Of a DNA stretch of 64,000 nt, positions 24,565-36,800 are shown piece by piece. The stretch covers positions 1,471,001-1,535,000 of the forward strand of contig JBBELK010000666.1 in assembly GCA_037783545.1 (NCBI GenBank), given 5' to 3'. Position 1 is the first letter of the stretch, and the number at the start of each line of letters is the position of its first letter. Under the pieces are notes generated by a model that was given only the letters and a program-made list of their open reading frames with translations, did no database searches and was not told the origin of the DNA. This DNA comes from Henricia sp. BOLD:AAB3569 (lineage: Eukaryota > Echinodermata > Asteroidea > Spinulosida > Echinasteridae). The position numbers and the translations under genes are program-made.

Positions 24565-24876
24565 AAGGGGCGTTCACACTATCGCGGAAAAATCACACTG
24601 TTCCATGGCATTGGTTTGTACACAAACTGGTTTGCCGCTTGTGCGCGGCCTATCGCGACGCGCAAAACGTTTTGAGCTTGGTTAAAGTTCAAATTTGTTG
24701 AACTTTGACCGCGGTGCGCTGACCTTTCCAACGCGCAGCCAATGAGGTATCAGAGAAGCCCCAAGTTACCAGAGTGGAATTTTCTATTTTGGAATAATCG
24801 GCGATTGGGAGCTCATGCAATGCGGTGAGCGCAGCGCAAAAGTGTGATTTTTCCGCGATAGTGTGAATGCGCCTTA
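24565..24876. mobile_element. MITE with GCGTTCACACTATCGCGG ends
   Basis: The left TTCACACTATCGCGGAAAAA and right TTTTTCCGCGATAGTGTGAA are perfect inverted repeats, with looser matching outside them (AAAGGGGCG and CGCCTTAAG). Noncoding interior. Confidence 0.8.
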
Positions 24877-25772
24877 AGCCTAGGTTTAAGATTCACGATA
24901 TTGACATGATTGAGGGCGCACTCCATGATATACAAATTTGTGCATGCAAATTGTGACCATAGAGTTATATATAGAAAACTAGAGTGTGCATTGGATATTC
25001 AAGTCACGTTTGTGGACCGTGCAGATATAGATACGGGCGGCGCCATGTTTGCTTAATATTATAATAACGCTATGAGTGCAAAGCAAAACCTTTTTTGCCC
25101 ACCGAGCACCCCATAGCGTTAAGCCAAAATGGCAGCGTCCATATCGGCAGGTCGTGTATTAATTGGGAGTCTGCACTCCAGTTTTCTATATATAGGCCTA
25201 TAACTCTTTGTTTTAAACCTATTTCTTTAGGAGACAAAAATAATATCAAGAAATGTTTCATGTCGAACAATTCATCAATGAAGTGACATGTCTGAATTTC
25301 CACACAATTAAACTGGTATGGGCACTGGGGACATGATATTTATCAATGTCACTCTTGTTAATGTTAGTAATTATCAAAGAGAAGAGATCAAAATTTTCAC
25401 AAATACGACGTATAAATTGCAGGAAAATTTAAGAATTGTACAGAAGTTGACCATTATTTGGAATGGGTTGAAATCCACATTTGATGAAAGACTTAAAGTT
25501 AATTTATTTCCTGTAGATGCCTGAATTTTACAAGTATTCTGTCGGTCGCACACCCTGGCACTTTTGTGACCTGGTGTCATATGCCTTTGTTTACGGGCAT
25601 AGCACCGTGACTGGAGTAAAAACAAATTTGTTCATGCTTAGATATGTGTACGTATTGCATATTCAACAGCTTTGTTCCTTCGCGTGTCACCAAGGGCACA
25701 CCGTTGTTTTCACTCCAGCCCTACCGGATGTGACGTGGCAGCGACCGACAGAATTGTGTTTTTTTTTTTTAC
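24877..25772. other. probable 5' region and intron of the TMEM187-like gene
   Basis: No element recognised. Just before the CDS a run of T ending ACAG at 25,772 makes a strong splice acceptor, so the coding exon probably starts at about 25,773 after a noncoding first exon somewhere upstream. Confidence 0.45.
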
Positions 25773-25808
25773 AGTTTTCACCGCGAGCTGAACTGCATAT
25801 CTTTCATC

Positions 25809-26642
25809 ATGAAGATGTTGATTGTGACAAGTTTCCTCCCAGTGGCACTTTGTATAGCCATCTTGGCCATTATCGTGTTGCAAGGTTTCTACAAACCGGT
25901 CCAGGTTGACCTTGGTGTCTATGGAGAGACGGCAGACTACGCCATTGGTTCCTACACGTTCCCTAAATGGACTGGTCTTGCGAGGCCGCTCAACGCTCTC
26001 GTCAATCTTGGTTACGTCGTCGTTAGCATTGTCTGGATGATCAAAACGTACCTTGATGAAAGCCGCGGTCACGTGGGGTCACTCCATGCATATTTTGCAT
26101 ACACCTTCGGTTGGATGGGTATGTTGTACGGCCCGGTTCAGTTCTGGCGTATAGTCGGCCAGACCCATGAGAGCGCTGTCATGGATCAGTGGGTCACGCT
26201 GCCGTTCTTCGCGTGGGTCATTGTATGGTGCAAATCCTTGGACTTCGGCTGGAATCGCAACATGGTCCTTATTTACGTCATAACTTCGCTCCTAAGCTAC
26301 AACCTAATGTTTTTCTCTGAGTATGGCTTTGAGATAGCCCTAGCAATCCATGTAGCTAACACCGTCGCTACGGGTATCTCTACAAACAACAAGTATCGCT
26401 GTAAGGGCAATGACTTTGCAGTTTTTATGTCAAGTCTTACATTCGCCATTTTTGTTGTCTTTAAGTTACTAGATGTCCACCTGCCCCAGTACAGCACTTT
26501 CTTTACAGAAGTCAGTGGCCATTTTATTTCCAAATTATTTGGGGACATCTCTTTACAGCATTTTGCATTTTTGTTTTTTGACAACATTGCCAAGAGCCAA
26601 CAGGCCAAAAAGTTGGCAGAGAAATCTAAAAAGAAAAAGTAA
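25809..26642 (+). CDS. TMEM187: TMEM187-like multipass membrane protein
   Basis: 277 residues in one coding exon. The family function is not established. Matches to vertebrate TMEM187 are collinear: a Leu-rich first membrane segment at residues 5-26, LNALVNLGYV near 61-70, MLYGPVQFWR near 109-118, DQWVTLPFFAWVIVWC near 126-141, GFEIALAIHV near 173-182, FKLLDVHLPQ near 217-226, then SGHFISKLFGD and LQHFAFLFFDN. About seven hydrophobic segments are predicted by eye. The tail ends KSKKKK, which fits a dilysine ER-retrieval signal. The start is the first ATG of MKMLIVTS; a second ATG two codons later is possible. A splice acceptor at 25,772 suggests a noncoding upstream exon. The human gene also keeps its coding region in one exon. 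Confidence 0.88.
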   Translation: MKMLIVTSFLPVALCIAILAIIVLQGFYKPVQVDLGVYGETADYAIGSYTFPKWTGLARPLNALVNLGYVVVSIVWMIKTYLDESRGHVGSLHAYFAYTFGWMGMLYGPVQFWRIVGQTHESAVMDQWVTLPFFAWVIVWCKSLDFGWNRNMVLIYVITSLLSYNLMFFSEYGFEIALAIHVANTVATGISTNNKYRCKGNDFAVFMSSLTFAIFVVFKLLDVHLPQYSTFFTEVSGHFISKLFGDISLQHFAFLFFDNIAKSQQAKKLAEKSKKKK

Positions 26643-26862
26643 GTTACTGGAAGGTACACGTAGAATTGCCAGCACAAGTTTTTTTCATACATTATATTTC
26701 ATTTCCAATGACCCCAAATTTACTTCAAGAGTTGACAAGAAAAATTTACTCAATACTGTTAATAGCAATGGTAACAAACACCACATGAATTAATTTTTGT
26801 TCAAGATGGTCTACTTCCTGTAAGACATTAACAGCTGAACTTGCTGTTTCTTTACCATTCAC

Positions 26863-27220
26863 TTAAAGGAGCATGACCACATCACAGTTTTTACGCCCTC
26901 ATTTTTTTCCATGGGTGTTGGGATTTTGATACCATATCATTTGTAATATTTTTCTCATTACCATTCTGATATTACACGCTCTCAATCCGTATATATATTC
27001 AAGGATATTGTCAAAAAACCACCGATGTTTTGTAAACTAATTTATCCGGTACCATAAAGCAGTGCAGTGATTATACCAACCTTTTGGCTTCCACAGCCAA
27101 ATTGGAGATTGTAAATTCCATGTTTTCTCCCCATGGATAGTATTTTGGGGAGGTATTTTATGTGATTGTTAGGTTAGAATAAAATCCATTTTCTTGAAGA
27201 ATCTGGACAAGCTCCTTTAA
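26863..27220. mobile_element. TTAA-flanked MITE, family C, copy 1
   Basis: Starts TTAAAGGAGCATGACCAC and ends GGACAAGCTCCTTTAA. The interior (CCATGGGTGTTGGGATTTTG, TGCAGTGATTATACCAACC) is shared with copies at 31,222 and 55,493. TTAA target sites and AGGAGC ends fit a piggyBac-mobilised element. It lies just downstream of the TMEM187-like gene and contains an AATAAA at 27,178. Confidence 0.85.
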
Positions 27221-27524
27221 CACAAAAACGAGGCATAGATTTTGAAGGTTTTCTGAAGCCCCGATTATTTAAGGTTTCTGTTATAATAGGGTTTAATTGT
27301 ACTTTGTTCGGAAAATATTAAATTTGCTGCTTTAAAGGGTAAACTAACCACTGGCTGATTACAGGTTTGATTGCCAACAATACCAATACCAATTGTGTAA
27401 AGATTGGCTCAGTAGTTCCTGATATGAGGGTTCAAAGGTAGGCGGTCATCACGCCCCTTTTGGCCAAAAATCTCAATTAGTGGGTAGGGGGAGGGGCGGC
27501 TGTATCTCCCAAACCACTAGTCAA

Positions 27525-27808
27525 ATAGACCGTATTCCTGAACGCGTGAGGGCGCCCGAACAAGGTGATTTGGGGGGAAATGTCCATAGACGACCGTAGA
27601 AAAGTGGGGGTACGTGCATACGTACGTGGGGAAAAGTCGCGAACGCGGAGCGCGCAGACCTGTGTCGCGCGCACAGATTTCCATTCAAAATAAACGTTTG
27701 GAAGGCGTGTGCGCGTAGCGCGTTTTGTGTTCGAACATAACGCACGATGAGCGCGGACCAGGGGCGGACCACTTGACAGCGCCCTCCGCGTTCAGGAATA
27801 CGGCCTAT
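27525..27808. mobile_element. MITE with ATAGACCGTATTCCTGAACG ends
   Basis: The left CGTATTCCTGAACGCG and right CGCGTTCAGGAATACG are perfect inverted repeats, followed by GGGCGCC-type sequence on both sides. The interior is GC-rich and noncoding. Confidence 0.8.
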
Positions 27809-28798
27809 TGATCTAGAATTTAAGATTTATTGTATATGTATACGATAACACCAAGTTTCATCAAAATTTGAGATGGTCGGGTTTAAAGGTAGATAGAACA
27901 CATCATTTGCAGTGACCTCATCATTTTTGTTTCTCGAGTTGACAAGAAAAACCTTAGTACTAAAAGTGTTAATAACAATAATACATGTACCAAACACCAC
28001 ATGATTTTAATTCAGTCCAAAATGGTATTTTGCAAAAGACTTTTTTACCATTCAACTCAACATTTTCAGATGCATTACTGCACCTGGCAGTTTTATCAAC
28101 ATGGGCTTCTAATCACGAGTGGAAATAACAACCCTTTTAACAGTTTACCAATCATGTGTTCTACCTTTAATGCAGAATGATTCTACACTTTTTGAACTGT
28201 ATGAAACATGTAAAAATGTTAGTTTGATGATATAAATGCAAACGTAGGAAGGAAAGTGTCATGAATTTACTAAGGAAAAACTTGAGAGTTGTCTGATACG
28301 TAGGTTTAGTGCATGGGTCCGAGTGGTTGTCCGTGAATGGTAATCTTTGTGTACATTGTATCAAGTTCTGTACAACATGGCACATTGAAAAAACAAATTA
28401 ATAAATAAAACAAGTTATTTAAACATTTTCAAATTGCTGTGATGGAATCGTTGTCTTCTGTGTTTTATAATGTGCGTAATTCAGAAGTTAGAACCGATAC
28501 CATATTTAGCTCCTGTTGTCCAAACTACATGTGCATGTATGTGACCGGTTTTCAAAGAAAAGTGTCTAATTCCCTAGTACTTATACTCTGGGTTTTGTAA
28601 CTTGTATTAATTGCAGTTGATTAATGAATGTTCTGTAAGTATTTGAAGCAAGTTGTCATTTACGTATAAGTAATTTGTGAATTAACTGTTCACCCACCTT
28701 CTATATAATTGTTATGCCCTAACCACGACAGTGGTCCTAACTTAACAGTACATGTAAGTTAGAACTGTCCCAACAATGGTTATGGCACTCTACTTGTA
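27809..28798. other. intergenic; possible distal poly(A) signal, no gene
   Basis: An AATAAA at 28,400-28,405 could end a long TMEM187-like transcript. A repeat also seen at 26,728 and, inverted, at 39,690 (GAGTTGACAAGAAAA) lies at 27,935-28,055. Otherwise nothing recognised. Confidence 0.4.
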
Positions 28799-28930
28799 GA
28801 GCATTAGCACCGGCGGCCATGACAGGGGGTAGGTTTACATAATTAAAATATGTGACAATAGATCCACAAAGCACCCACTCATGCATGATGCATGGTGATA
28901 ACTGTCCTCTAAGATGGCCGCCGTGCAACT
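28799..28930. mobile_element. short MITE, family A, third copy
   Basis: Has GGCGGCCATGACAGGGGG at the left, the ACAATAGATCCACAAAGCAC core, and CCTCTAAGATGGCCGCCGTG at the right. Confidence 0.75.
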
Positions 28931-29290
28931 TACCGTCCAAAGGGTCTGTTGTTTGGAAAGCATTAAGTTGGGACCGTTTGCGTAGTAGGGGCGTAACAAC
29001 CATAAAAGATAACGTTTTGTATCTTTTTCAAGAACTTTGTGAGATTATAAAAAAGAACAATTTGAACACTATAATGTATGTTATCTTTATAACCTTGTGT
29101 GCTTTGAGGCCATATCCCTGTTACTTTAGGTGTAGTACAAAAATTGTAAATCAAACTGCCTAATTGTAATGTTAGTGTTAGAAAATTAATTGTAAAACAA
29201 TCTGAAATTGAAATTTGTAACAATTTGAAATAAAAGCCATCCGAAATGAGTAAACGTTCTACACGTATGGTGTCCCCTATCACTTTATAA

Positions 29291-29610
29291 TATGTAACCC
29301 GCTCTGGAAAAAGGTAGCATACATGTACCTGTACATGCATGTAGGTTGCGCAGGCTAGATCGAGTTTTTGCGACCATAAGAAGAAATCTGCGGCAAATAC
29401 ACGGCGCTCATTAAAATACAAAAACACAATGAAAATTCTTGGCGGTGCCCAGATACCGCCTGGAATGTCCGTGTTTCGCCTGGAATTTCCTTTGTGTTTT
29501 TATATTTTATTTTAATGACGTGATCTGCCACAGATTTATTTTTACGTTCACAAAAACTCGACCTATAGCCTGCGCGACTTATGCTACCTTTTTCTAGAGC
29601 GAGTCACATA
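29291..29610. mobile_element. foldback element with arms of about 140 bases
   Basis: The left TATGTAACCCGCTCTGGAAA and right CTAGAGCGAGTCACATA ends begin long imperfect arms sharing AAAAAGGTAGCATA, GCGCAGGCTA and TCGAGTTTTTG. The centre holds two GCCTGGAAT-type direct repeats. Confidence 0.8.
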
Positions 29611-29921
29611 CCGAACAGCAAAAGAGACGCAAAAAAACTTTTTGATCGGACAAAAACGTTAAAAGAGCAGTGGTAATGTTCAGCACCCAGAAGCTTTATG
29701 TAGTCATGCATAATGAAGCTGGTATGTGAATGTTTCGATGTCAAAATACATGTAATTACAAAATACATTTTGAAAGTTTGATTTGGGGCCTAAACTGAAT
29801 ATCTGCGTTTCTTTTGTCGCTCGGTATAAATGCGACACAGCGATGAAATGAGCTGCCAGGTCGATCATCTTTTTAAAAACCCGTTTACAAAATCCCTATA
29901 ACGCATGTACTGTAGTTTCAA

Positions 29922-30080
29922 ATAGACTGCCGAAGTAAATACGTCGTCTTTTGTTAGTTGCCTAGGCAATGGCTCTAAACTAAAAATCACTGAACCGTGT
30001 CCCTGTGCTTTTGCAATGGTACTTTTTCCCGACGCACATGATGTTTAGATGGCAACTACGTCACACTTCGCTGTCTATTG
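29922..30080. mobile_element. MITE, family D (ATAGACTGCCGAAGT), copy 1
   Basis: Begins ATAGACTGCCGAAGTAAATACG and ends CACACTTCGCTGTCTATTG. The core has CACTGAACCGTGTCCCTG and TTTTGCAATGGTACTTTTTC. Copies recur at 32,102, 36,818 and several times to 37,980. Confidence 0.8.
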
Positions 30081-30094
30081 TCATCGAAAACAAT

Positions 30095-30190
30095 GGTTTC
30101 GGTGCTTTCTTTGTGACAGAGTTACAAATTGAAAGGATGCGTGACGTAATAATGGCCCGGCTTCTGAAACGAGGCTGCCAGTGCATGGTA
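30095..30190. repeat. interspersed repeat with CTGAAACGAGGCTGYCAGTGC
   Basis: CTTTGTGACAGAGTTACAAATTG through CTGAAACGAGGCTGCCAG resembles 19,350-19,425 and the two halves at 60,553-60,602 and 61,468-61,510, where another element has inserted into it. Confidence 0.6.
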
Positions 30191-30428
30191 GTCTGAATTT
30201 ATATAATAAAATGTCAAATTGTCAGTCTTCGTTACATCGGAAATTATAGCCTTTTACATTAGCATAATGGTTGGCGCGTTTTGGTTGTTCACTTTCAAAA
30301 TGGACGTGCAGTTTAGAATATATGCTGCCACATTTGAGACCGAGTGACGCACACCCCACCGGGGAGGGTGGCGGTCACTATAGGTCTCATATATCTTGCA
30401 CCAAATTGTTTAGAAAGTCCACGTACCC

Positions 30429-30591
30429 AGACCGTGTCGAATATTATACCCGCCATTTCGTGGGGCAGTTTTTTCTGTTCATTGAGGGCATGCATGGTTG
30501 CACATAAAAATTATTGCGCTTCCATGCATTGTTGAACGGTTTAAGTAACAAAATGTGCCCCACGAAATGGCGGCTATTCGATACGGTCTAT
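30429..30591. mobile_element. MITE, family E (CGCCATTTCGTGGGGC ends), copy 1
   Basis: The left AGACCGTGTCGAAT with CGCCATTTCGTGGGGCA and right TGCCCCACGAAATGGCGGC with ATTCGATACGGTCTA are inverted. The interior GGCATGCATGGTTGCACAT is shared with the copy at 58,695. Confidence 0.85.
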
Positions 30592-31221
30592 ACCTTAAAA
30601 AAACTCTTCCTTTTTGTTAACGCACCAACCCGCTAAAACCTTAAAGGAATTCCTATGAAATTCATGGATGTTTGAGACACAATGGGGAACAATGGAAGGG
30701 GAGTACCCTATCTGCAGTGCTGCATTATGTACACGTACTATGTTGTTGTTGCTGCGTGGTGCACGCCATTGCCTAGCAACCAACAGACTGGTTGTTTTAT
30801 GTCAATCTCTCCCGCGGTGAACACGATATTCAATCTGTACTCCACACCTGCCGCGTGCACCACATAGCAACAAAAGAAAATAGTCTGGTCAAGTGGATAC
30901 TAAGACGCTTTTCATGCAGCGAAACACGCAAAAGGCAAATGTGTGCGGGAAAGCAATGTCGTCACTACAGCAGAATAGGTCCCCTGTTCTCACTTAATTG
31001 GTTCCGGGGATACCGGATAGGCGCCTATTCATTTTTCTCGTAGATTCTATACAAACGTTATTACAATATAAGGTTTGTTAAAAGCAGACAGGTATACATT
31101 CAAAGCAGTGCGGGGTGATTATTGATGGCTGAACGAGGCTGCCTGCAAAAGGTTCCTTGTCCTGTTCGCGGATTAATATTTACAAATTAACAAAATGTAG
31201 AAACTTTCGCTTGACGTTTTA
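30592..31221. other. intergenic, no gene recognised
   Basis: About 630 bases of mixed composition with only short random open frames. Confidence 0.4.
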
Positions 31222-31584
31222 TTAAAGGAGCGTGTCCAGATCACATTTTTAAGGCCCCCATTTTTCCCATGGGTGTTAAGATTTTGGTACCATATCACGT
31301 GTCATATTTTTCTCGTGTCATATTTTTCTCATTACCATTCTGAAATTGCGCGCTCTCATTCCGTATATTTCCAGGGGTATCGTCAACTAATTTATCTGGT
31401 TACATCCTCCACATAAAGCAATGCAGTGATTACCCCCAACCTTTCTGCTTCCACATCCGAACTGGGGAATGCAATTTTCCTGTTTTCTTCACATGGATAT
31501 AGTATTTTAGGGAAGTATTTTGTATAACTGTTAGGTTAGAACGAAATCCATTTTTGAAAATAAAATGTGGTCACGATCCTTTAA
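31222..31584. mobile_element. TTAA-flanked MITE, family C, copy 2
   Basis: Starts TTAAAGGAGCGTGTCCAG and ends TCACGATCCTTTAA; the interior matches copy 1. A TTATTAAAGGATCGTGACCAGA fragment follows at 31,594, apparently another family end. Confidence 0.85.
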
Positions 31585-31609
31585 TGATAATGCTTATTAA
31601 AGGATCGTG

Positions 31610-32101
31610 ACCAGATTTATAGTGCGGTAGTGTTCTATCCCACGTACGTGCAGGACTGACGCTGATTTCTGGAGCCGCTGACATCTGGACCCTTTCCTAG
31701 AAGAGGATATACTGACCATCAAAATAAATGTTTCGTTTTCTTTTTGTATGCATCTATGTTAAAACGTTTATGACTGATGACAAATATTCCTGAATGCAGT
31801 CATGGTGGATCCAGCCTTATTAAAATACAATGAATTTCAGAAAACTGCATCCCCCGCTTTTCCCTTTGTATTCCTGTATTTTATTGAGACTGGAATGTCA
31901 ATTTCACCTATTGGTAACCTAAAATTGAGCATGACATGCAAGAGTGCCTCTCCATTTCTGAACTGCCCAATTTGACCTTTCTGCTGAAGAAAAAATAATT
32001 ATTCATAGGTTTCTTTTGACTTTCAGTATACAAAACAATTACAATGTCTGTGATTAGTGACATGTTCGGACGTAATGTGAGTGCGATATGCATATGGAGG
32101 A
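31610..32101. other. intergenic, no gene recognised
   Basis: Noncoding. A stretch at about 31,938-31,990 (GCCCAATTTGACCTTTCTGC) recurs inverted at 40,205-40,245, so it belongs to an undefined dispersed repeat. Confidence 0.4.
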
Positions 32102-32273
32102 ATAGACAGCCGAAGTCTGACGTGCGTTGCCATGGTAGTTGGCTCTAAACTATCATGACAGTCGGAAAAAGTACCATTGCAAAAGCACCGGGACACGGTT
32201 CAGTGATTTTAGTTTCGAGCCAATTGCCCGGGCAACTAACAAAATATGACGTATTCACTTTGGCAGTCTATTG
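32102..32273. mobile_element. MITE, family D, copy 2 (inverted relative to copy 1)
   Basis: Begins ATAGACAGCCGAAGT and ends TTTGGCAGTCTATTG. The interior is the reverse complement of the family core (GGTTCAGTGATTTTAG). Confidence 0.8.
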
Positions 32274-32737
32274 AGTGTCTCATAAACGTTTGGGAACCAA
32301 AAAATTATTAATGCACGGTTCTATTGCAATCACCCCGGTACTACTTTTTTTATGGACAATAGGAATTTTGTGGTTTTTGGTTTACAAAAAAAATGCATTC
32401 ATTGTATGGAGCAGGTTGGATGGAGGTCTCTCTTTTCAGATTCATTCAACCATATCCCCCGGCCCCGACCGAAGCAACTGAACAGGGTCTGTCCTGTTGC
32501 ACATCCCAGGTAGGCCACAGTCGACGTAGGTTTGCAGAGTGACTCGAAGAAGTGTTCCTGACGTTTTCCCGTAAGTTTCACCTTTTTGTTCCTACATGTA
32601 TTTTTTGGTCTTGCGTGTACAACGCGATTGTGGCCGCGGTTCCGTATAATGCATAATTAAATTGATATTTTAATTTACTTTTTGGGTTGTATTAGTTTAC
32701 CCAAATTAAAAGTTGTTTAATGTACGGAGTGTCCGTA

Positions 32738-33370
32738 GGCTAAGAGAATTGGGTATGGCTTCCGTTCACTGGTCGCCACCATGCCATGTGGTATGGCTTC
32801 CGTTCACTGGTCGCCACTGAGATGCCGTGTGTTATGTCTATGGCCTGGAACAGGGCAGAAAAGTATTTTCAAGGAACTTGTTGAATGTTTTTCACTCCTA
32901 AATTAAATTCCATTTCAAACATTAATTGACAGTATACTTGTTTGGTAAACTGTTAAAAACGGCATGATTTCCACTGGTAATTGAAAGCATAGGTCGAGAA
33001 AACTATATTGTCGAAATTCCAGTAACATAGATGCAGTATAGGCCTAATACTTCAGAAAACCTGATAAATCCAAGTTCGGTTTTTGTGCATGAATGAATGG
33101 CTCCAAAGATCGCCTACAGGCGAACTTTGGAGATTCAAATAATTGTCATTTTTCCCATGAATGGGGACAATTCATACGAAATAATGTCACTACCATTACC
33201 ATCTTGATATAAACAAGTGAGCTTAAAGATAATATGTGTATATAATTCAGAATTTTTTTGGAGGGTAATTACCAAACAATTGGTATACTACCTTTAACAC
33301 GTTTCGGTGGTTAAGTAATTATAAGGAGTGGCGACCAGTAGGCGTAAACGGAATCCTTTCCCTTATTCTC
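32738..33370. mobile_element. inverted-repeat element with TTCCGTTCACTGGTCGCCAC
   Basis: A 37-base direct repeat containing GGCTTCCGTTCACTGGTCGC occurs twice at 32,752-32,826. A related inverted copy (GTGGCGACCAGTAGGCG) lies at 33,328, so the interval may be one nonautonomous element with a duplicated end. Confidence 0.5.
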
Positions 33371-33830
33371 CTTGCTATGACTCGATAACTACCCAAAATG
33401 GCCATGGGGGAAAACAATTATCATGCACGGAAACCTATACTGGGACCCCATGCATTGAACCTGTCGACTTATTGCAAATACCGCTTGGATGAGTTTGCAC
33501 AAAAGCAGGATTGTACTGCGGCTACCCTCTGACATATCGCACTATGCTCATGTTTCCACATGAAATTATTTTGCTCATTTTATTTTCGAGTCTGTTTTGT
33601 CATCACCTATAAGCCATGCAAAATATGGTACATGTAGTTTGAAGAAAAATGACACAATTTTTACTTTGGAAAAACGTCTTTTTCTAATTTGTCCCATATA
33701 ATAGTTTGTATGTGGTTCCAGGCGGTGTCCGCACATGGCCTTTCTAAATATATTAGGTTTTAACGCCGATTTCGTGGCCTTTTCCTTACTGCAGGCTTGA
33801 CGTATTTCTTAAAACCAGCTTTAGTCCATC

Positions 33831-36800
33831 ATGAAATCAATCTTGCTACTCGCTCTGTTCGTCGGTTTAGCCAGCGCCGCCAGTCTCGGTAAGTTGAAGT
33901 TCAATTAACGGTTAAAAGCCCCGTTTATCACTTTCAAGATGAGACTTTTTAATGGATTCCAGCAATACATCTAAAGAAAAATGTTGGTTAACTTGTCTGC
34001 AGAAATTTTAGGTACATAGATGCATTCAAATGATTCAGAAAACCCTTGTGCATGCCATGCTTTTTGGGAAATAATTCAGGATAGTTGGTCATGGCTTCGG
34101 ACCTTGTGTATACAGTAGGATAAAAGAGGAAAACTACCATGACACGTTCGCCAGTTGAGACTCCGTGTAGGCCTATAGATAAAAACGAAACCGAGATTTA
34201 TCGATGTTTAATCATACTTTAATCTCAATCTTGAATAATAAATGACACATATTTGAAAGCTTAGTTCCTCATCTTTCATTTGATACCACTCAAATGATAC
34301 ATACTTCACGCATGAATTAATAAAGACAATATGAAGCAGGGCTACCAAAAAGTCGTTTGCACAACGATACCTGAATTTCAAAGAAATAATCACATTTCTA
34401 AAAAGTTAATTTCCTGCCCTTTCGTATGATACCTCAGTCAGGAAAAATGAGCCAGGGATAACAGAGATATCCTGCATTTAAATATGGATTGTATTTCCAT
34501 GTTTTTTTATTAAAAATCATTCGTTTTTTTTCACACCTGACCGATTTTTTGCATGAATGGATTCGAAGATGGTCACTTGTTCATTAAAAACGTGCGTGGT
34601 GAAACCCCTGAAATTCAGGTATCGTTGTGCAAACGACTTTTTGGTAGCCCTGCTTCATATTGTCTTTATTCATTCATGCGTGAAGTATGTATCATATGAG
34701 TGGTATCAAATGAAAGATGAGAAACTAAGCTTTCCAAATATGTGTCATTTATTATTCAAGATTGAGATTAGAGTATGATTAAACATCGATAAATCTCGGT
34801 TTCGTTTTTCTGGCACACCCTGTATACACGTCTATGAAGCATGATATAAAAATCCTAAGTGTTTTCAAAGAAAAACTTAATATTTTCTCATTGCTAAAAT
34901 CATGTTTCCTCATCAAATTTACACTTTCCGGGGCATTATCATGTCATATTAGGAGGAATTAGTAACAAACGTTTACGGTATTTATTCTATATCGTTTCCT
35001 CACAAAATCGCAACATTTTCGCACTCCTACAATATAGTTTTGTATCAAATCGGCGCTTGCCGATGCTTGATGAGTCATTTTTAACGAAAACAAATCTTAT
35101 CAACTTCTCAACTTTTACCCCCTGTAAAATGATACATATGGTCCTTCAATGCTCGAGCCTAGTTGGGTGCCTGCCTTATTCCATACAATTAATACATGTA
35201 CGTACGAAACCAGGCATTTATACAATCATTGATTGGGAGACGGAGACGTGAATGTTGTGAATGATCCCTTTATTTGTCATATACAAGGTCACCATTGTTA
35301 AAAAGTAATTTGCTTTGTCCCATTATCCTGGCAAGGCCAAGGGCGTATGACAAGAGCTGCATTGTATACTTCGCTTTTGAAAAATGATAATGAACAAAGT
35401 GTGTCGGAAAGTTTGGCTCCGTATACTCATGCAAGACATTATGATTGTCCCAAAGAAAACGACAATTCACATGAAGTATTTTTCAAACCGTATTTTTGCT
35501 ACAAATGCATATACGCCTTGGTCACACTAGCGTTCTTTCGTTTCGACGGTTGATTGTACGTAAAAAACCGTACGGCGTGAACCATCCAATCAGAAGAATG
35601 CACACGTTGTAGGTCCCGCCTACATCATGCCAATCAGTCATACGAGTCGCCATCGACCACCTGCTGCTACAATTATTATTATTCATGAAGCGTTTGCATT
35701 CAAAAAATTCAAATGAGATCTCTGGACCCACAGCGGTCTTTTTCAATGCGGAATGCATTGCAATGTTGCGCGGTAAACTATTATTGCCATAGTGCTCTCT
35801 TAATTACTATACTAAGTGTTTTAACAACGATAATCCAAATTCGAAAGGTTGTTTTGATTAGACTATACTTGGCAATACAAATGGAAATAATTTATAAGTC
35901 GGACGTCACATAAGTTCTTCAGCACTAAACTTATAGGACAACTTAACAGTCATTTACAAAAATTATTTTCGTAAAAAGTACCATATACCGTCTTAGAGCA
36001 GAGAGTATGTGCTTTCCAATGGTACCTTGGTTACTTTCCTAGTGTCAAAAATCACTGAGCACCATTGTCTTGAAATTTAGGTGCAACATGGGGGCTGGTT
36101 TACTTGTTTAACAAAATTGAACAAGATTCCAGATTATTTTTATTTCATTTTCATTCAACCAGCTTAGAGAACATTCCGACGTCGCAATTCACTTATTTAA
36201 AAGAAAAAAACGCAGTGCACTGTGAGTGGTATCCTACTTGTTTAATTACCGAGATCATTTATCTCACCAAGTCGACCTATAATGTGGATTATTTCCCGCA
36301 CTGTGGCCGTACAATATTACTGATAACTAATATACCTAATAGGTCGTCTTGAACTTAAATTAAGGGGAAATAGTCAACGTCTCAATAAATCTTACCACAA
36401 ACATTATTTTACAATTTTACACACGCACACATGTACGAACACACATACCGACAGCATTTTTTTCTGACTGATTAAACCAATGCACGGCTTCGGTTGCCGA
36501 CGCCCAAAGCCAACCATTGGGTTATTTTGTAATTACGTCAAAACATGGTCCTGGTTATTATGGTATAGCGAAAACGGGCCCGTTTAATAGAAGGTAAAAC
36601 ACGGTGGGCGAAATATGAAATTTCATGGGCAAAAAAATCCAATAAACATTACAAGTTTGGCGAGCTGCAAAGCAATATACAAGTGAAAGCTCATCATCCT
36701 CCCTATCGAAACGTACCAATCCGTTTTAGCCGTTTTAGGGCGCAGAGACGAAAAACACCAAATATGATCAGGTGATTATGGCATGATAGTTGAGCCCAAA

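Noticed and set aside
26728..28055. Segmental duplication of the TMEM187 3' region
   Set aside because: The similar segments at 26,728 and 27,935 also occur, inverted, near 39,690, so they are better read as a dispersed repeat.
32480..32580. Upstream noncoding exon of the secreted-protein gene ending at TTTTCCC|GTAAGT
   Set aside because: A donor-like site exists, but there is no independent evidence for transcription or a promoter.
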